A stretch of DNA of 64,000 bases, taken from the NCBI RefSeq assembly GCF_002844195.1, contig NZ_PEND01000005.1, positions 1 through 64,000 on the forward strand, written 5' to 3'. The stretch is from Halegenticoccus soli. GTDB lineage: Archaea; Halobacteriota; Halobacteria; Halobacteriales; Haloferacaceae. Each line of letters opens with the position of its first letter. Position 1 is the stretch's first letter. Position numbers and translations under genes: made by a program. The notes under the pieces were generated by a model. The model had not been told where the DNA came from. It saw only the letters and a program-made list of their open reading frames with translations, and made no database searches. Shown piece after piece: positions 61,937-64,000 of the stretch.

Positions 61937-63202
61937 TCAGAGCAGGCCGTTGATCTCCTCCGCCGCTTTGTCGAGGGCGCTCTTCGGATCCGTCCCCTGG
62001 AAGATCGCCTCGGCCTGCGTGTGAACCGCCGTCCACATCTTTCCGACGTCCGGATGGCTGGGAAACGCCACGGCGTTCTCCATCTCCTGGGCGACGACCT
62101 TCAGCTTCGGGTGGTCGTCGAGGTACTGCTTGAACGCGTCCGTCTCGTAGGCGTCCTTGCGGCCGGGGAACCCGCCCATCGCCCTGGTGACGTTCTTCTG
62201 GACCTCCATCGAATCGATGTATTCGAGCCACTTGCGGCCGATTTCCTGGTCGGCCCCGCCCCGGCTGGGGACCGAGTAGTAGACCCCGGCGCTCCACGTG
62301 TGGCTCTTTTCGATCCGGGGACCGCCGGGGTGGGGGTTGTACTGCCAGTCGATGCCGCTGTCGCGCAGGCGCGGGTAGTGCCACGACCCGGCATACAACA
62401 TCGGCGCCTGACCGCTGAGGAAGTCCTCGACGTGCGTCGTCCCGGACGTGCGGGCGAGGACGTGCTCGTCTTCGACGACCATCGGCTGGAGGAATTCGGC
62501 CGCCTCCACCGCCGCCGCGTTGTTGATCGCCGCCTTCGACCCGTCTTCGGTCAGGTACCCGCTGCCGTTCGAGAGGACGAACGCGTCGAGCCCTTCGCCG
62601 GCCGCCATCGAGTAGCCGGTGCCGTGTTCCTTCCCCAGTTCTTCCACCCAGTTGGCGAACTCGTCCCAGCTCGGCCGGTGTGACGGGTCGGGAACCTCGA
62701 GGCCGGCCTGTTCGAACATCTGCTTGTTGATGCAGAGCAGCCGGCAGTCGGCGTACCAGGGAACGCTCCACAGCGTGCCGTCGTACGAGCTGTTGTTGCG
62801 CGCCGCGGTGACGTAATCGTCGGGCGAAAAACCGTGCTCCTCCAGGTTCACGGCGACGCCCTTGTCGCCGAAGCGGGGAACCCAAAGAACGGACAAGGCG
62901 AGGCTGTCCGGCGCGTTCCCCGCCGGAATCGCCGACGTCGCTTTCGCGAGGTAGTTGTCGAAGGGGTAGTACTGCCAGTTGACGCCGTCTAGACCGTGCT
63001 TCTTCTCGAACTCCTTCGCCTGTTCCTCGCGAATCGGCGACAGCCCCGGATCGTTCCAGGCCCACAGCGTGGCCGAGTTGCTCCCATCGGATTGGCCCGA
63101 GTCGCCGCTCCGGCCGCCGCTGGCACAACCGGCCAACCCGGCCGCCCCGGCTCCTCCAGCGATCGCTAACGCCTTCCGTCGAGTCACGCGGTTCTCTCTC
63201 AT
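61937..63202 (-). CDS. Carbohydrate ABC transporter substrate-binding lipoprotein (family 1)
   Basis: 421 residues. Tat signal (TRRKALAIAGG) and a lipobox ending LAGC, a Gly/Ser linker, then a family 1 binding fold (SVPWYADCRLLCINKQMF, FPGRKDAYETDAFKQYL). It parallels the system at 1952 but the two binding proteins differ substantially, so the importers probably have different sugars. A TATA-like TTTATCA about 38 nt upstream indicates its own promoter despite the ATPase gene reading into it. Confidence 0.9.
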   Translation of the reverse strand: MRENRVTRRKALAIAGGAGAAGLAGCASGGRSGDSGQSDGSNSATLWAWNDPGLSPIREEQAKEFEKKHGLDGVNWQYYPFDNYLAKATSAIPAGNAPDSLALSVLWVPRFGDKGVAVNLEEHGFSPDDYVTAARNNSSYDGTLWSVPWYADCRLLCINKQMFEQAGLEVPDPSHRPSWDEFANWVEELGKEHGTGYSMAAGEGLDAFVLSNGSGYLTEDGSKAAINNAAAVEAAEFLQPMVVEDEHVLARTSGTTHVEDFLSGQAPMLYAGSWHYPRLRDSGIDWQYNPHPGGPRIEKSHTWSAGVYYSVPSRGGADQEIGRKWLEYIDSMEVQKNVTRAMGGFPGRKDAYETDAFKQYLDDHPKLKVVAQEMENAVAFPSHPDVGKMWTAVHTQAEAIFQGTDPKSALDKAAEEINGLL

Positions 63203-63353
63203 GGGCTACCTTACGGGAAGAGGAGAGTCTTGCATGATAAATGTTTGGGATACTCTGTCAGTCCATCCACCATGAGGAATTCGTCCGGGAGTGCCGACCG
63301 AAGGACCGACCCCGCGAGAGGGACGTAGCGGACGATCGGACGCGGGCACCGAC
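63203..63353. other. Intergenic region with likely binding-protein promoter
   Basis: Between the ATPase stop and the binding-protein start. Only a TATA-like element (complement TTTATCA at 63237-63243) was noted; no coding signal. Confidence 0.4.
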
Positions 63354-64000
63354 TCAGGCGCGGACACCGTGATCCTCCGTCCGCGTCGCGCTCCGCGTCT
63401 TCAGCGCGTCGCCGGTCTCGGCGTCGAAGAGGTGAATCCTGTTCTCCGGCATCGCGATATCGACGGTGGCTCCTGGCTGGATTATCCGTTCGCCGCTGAG
63501 GCAGAGCGTACACGTTTCGCCGCCGAGTTCGACGTAGGCGTACGTCACGTCGCCCATCGGTTCGGTCACCGTCACCTGAACGGTGACGCTGTTCGCATCG
63601 TCGGGGCTCGCCAGTTCGACGTCTTCCGGACGGATCCCCATCGTCAACGGACCGTCGGCGACCGACAACTCGTCGCGGATTTCGGCGCTGAGATCGTACC
63701 GGAACGCCTCGTGCACGAGCGCCCCGTCGGCGTGCTCGACGTCGAAGAAGTTCATCGACGGCGAGCCGATGAATCCCGCGACGAACCTGTTCGCGGGCTC
63801 GTAGTAGCATTCGAGCGGCGTCCCCAGCTGCTGGAGCTCGCCGTCGTTGAGGATGGCGATGCGGTCGCCCATCGTCATCGCCTCGGTCTGGTCGTGCGTC
63901 ACGTAGATCGTCGTGATGTCGAGCTCCTGCTGGAGGTTCTGTAACTCGGTCCGCATCGTCGTCCGGAGCTTCGCGTCGAGGTTCGACAGCGGCTCGTCCA
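63354..64000 (-). CDS. Partial carbohydrate ABC transporter ATPase (MalK/UgpC type), C-terminal part
   Basis: The frame enters from the right edge in DEPLSNLDAKLRTTMRTEL and ends ...RTEDHGVRA, covering the Walker B end, D-loop, H-loop (TIYVTHDQTEAMTMG) and the C-terminal MOP/OB domain (MGIRPEDVELA). Walker A and signature are outside the window. It is upstream of the binding-protein gene, so this importer has the order ATPase, binding protein, two permeases, small membrane protein. It closely resembles the ATPase at 5451 in the H-loop to ACNY-type region (EPANRFVAGFIGSPSMNFF versus EPANLFVANFIGEPSMNFF). Confidence 0.92.
   Translation of the reverse strand, partial: DEPLSNLDAKLRTTMRTELQNLQQELDITTIYVTHDQTEAMTMGDRIAILNDGELQQLGTPLECYYEPANRFVAGFIGSPSMNFFDVEHADGALVHEAFRYDLSAEIRDELSVADGPLTMGIRPEDVELASPDDANSVTVQVTVTEPMGDVTYAYVELGGETCTLCLSGERIIQPGATVDIAMPENRIHLFDAETGDALKTRSATRTEDHGVRA

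Noticed and set aside
61011-63128. 705-residue minus-strand ORF and a 511-residue plus-strand ORF across the second importer
   Set aside because: Both are out of frame with the clearly recognisable binding protein and permease, and show only shadow composition.
1-64000. tRNA, rRNA or a replication origin
   Set aside because: No T-loop consensus, rRNA blocks, Orc1/Cdc6 gene or origin repeat set was recognised on either strand.

Overview
The window reads as chromosome (or large replicon) sequence from a haloarchaeon. The DNA is GC-rich and most predicted proteins are acidic. Many genes have a TATA-like box about 25-30 nt before the start codon with little or no leader. The lipoprotein substrate-binding proteins carry twin-arginine signals. 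Several families are typically haloarchaeal: TrmB and bacterio-opsin-activator-type regulators, RdfA, and FilR1-type HTH proteins. I found no rRNA, tRNA or CRISPR array.

Layout. (1) 1-7.6 kb: a TrmB-family regulator diverges from a carbohydrate ABC importer operon (binding protein, two permeases, ATPase) that ends in a Gfo/Idh/MocA sugar dehydrogenase. A partial TbsP-like regulator sits at the left edge. (2) 7.7-11.2 kb: a DMT exporter and two HTH regulators. (3) 11.2-26.2 kb: a surface-polysaccharide locus. It has two Wzy/O-antigen-ligase-like membrane proteins, three alkaline-phosphatase-superfamily enzymes, a flippase, a phospho-sugar transferase, three GT4 glycosyltransferases and an UppP-like lipid-diphosphatase. 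A decayed tnpB abuts the sugar transferase, and the middle of the locus is less GC-rich. (4) 26.4-34.2 kb: a mixed accessory stretch with a VOC dioxygenase-like protein, an amidase, a site-2 protease with CBS domains, a DUF2267 protein and an RdfA-family protein. It also holds two broken genes and an IS200/IS605-type end. (5) 34.2-59.4 kb: a large catabolic island for an aromatic or cyclic acid handled as CoA thioesters. (6) 59.9-64 kb: a second carbohydrate ABC importer, read leftward and cut by the window edge.

The catabolic island is the most interesting part. A branched-chain-amino-acid-type (Liv) importer could take up the acid. An acyl/aryl-CoA ligase and a class I CoA-transferase-like pair could activate it or open a ring. 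A PaaABCD-type multicomponent epoxidase could attack the ring, with PaaD split into two genes and a free 2Fe-2S ferredoxin but no PaaE reductase nearby. Three crotonase-fold proteins, an acyl-CoA dehydrogenase, a MaoC hydratase, a metallo-beta-lactamase-fold hydrolase and a thiolase could then degrade the product. The thiolase is translationally coupled to an HMG-CoA-synthase-like/DUF35 fusion that lacks the usual cysteine. A UbiD-type decarboxylase is coupled to a second UbiD-like protein whose cofactor and metal motifs look degenerate. A truncated PaaY/gamma-carbonic-anhydrase-like gene closes the island. The substrate is not determined by the sequence.

At least three IS200/IS605-type remnants (near 19.2, 33.5 and 59.3 kb) abut the 3' end of, or truncate, a host gene. 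Functions are inferred from motifs and general family knowledge; no database search was run.
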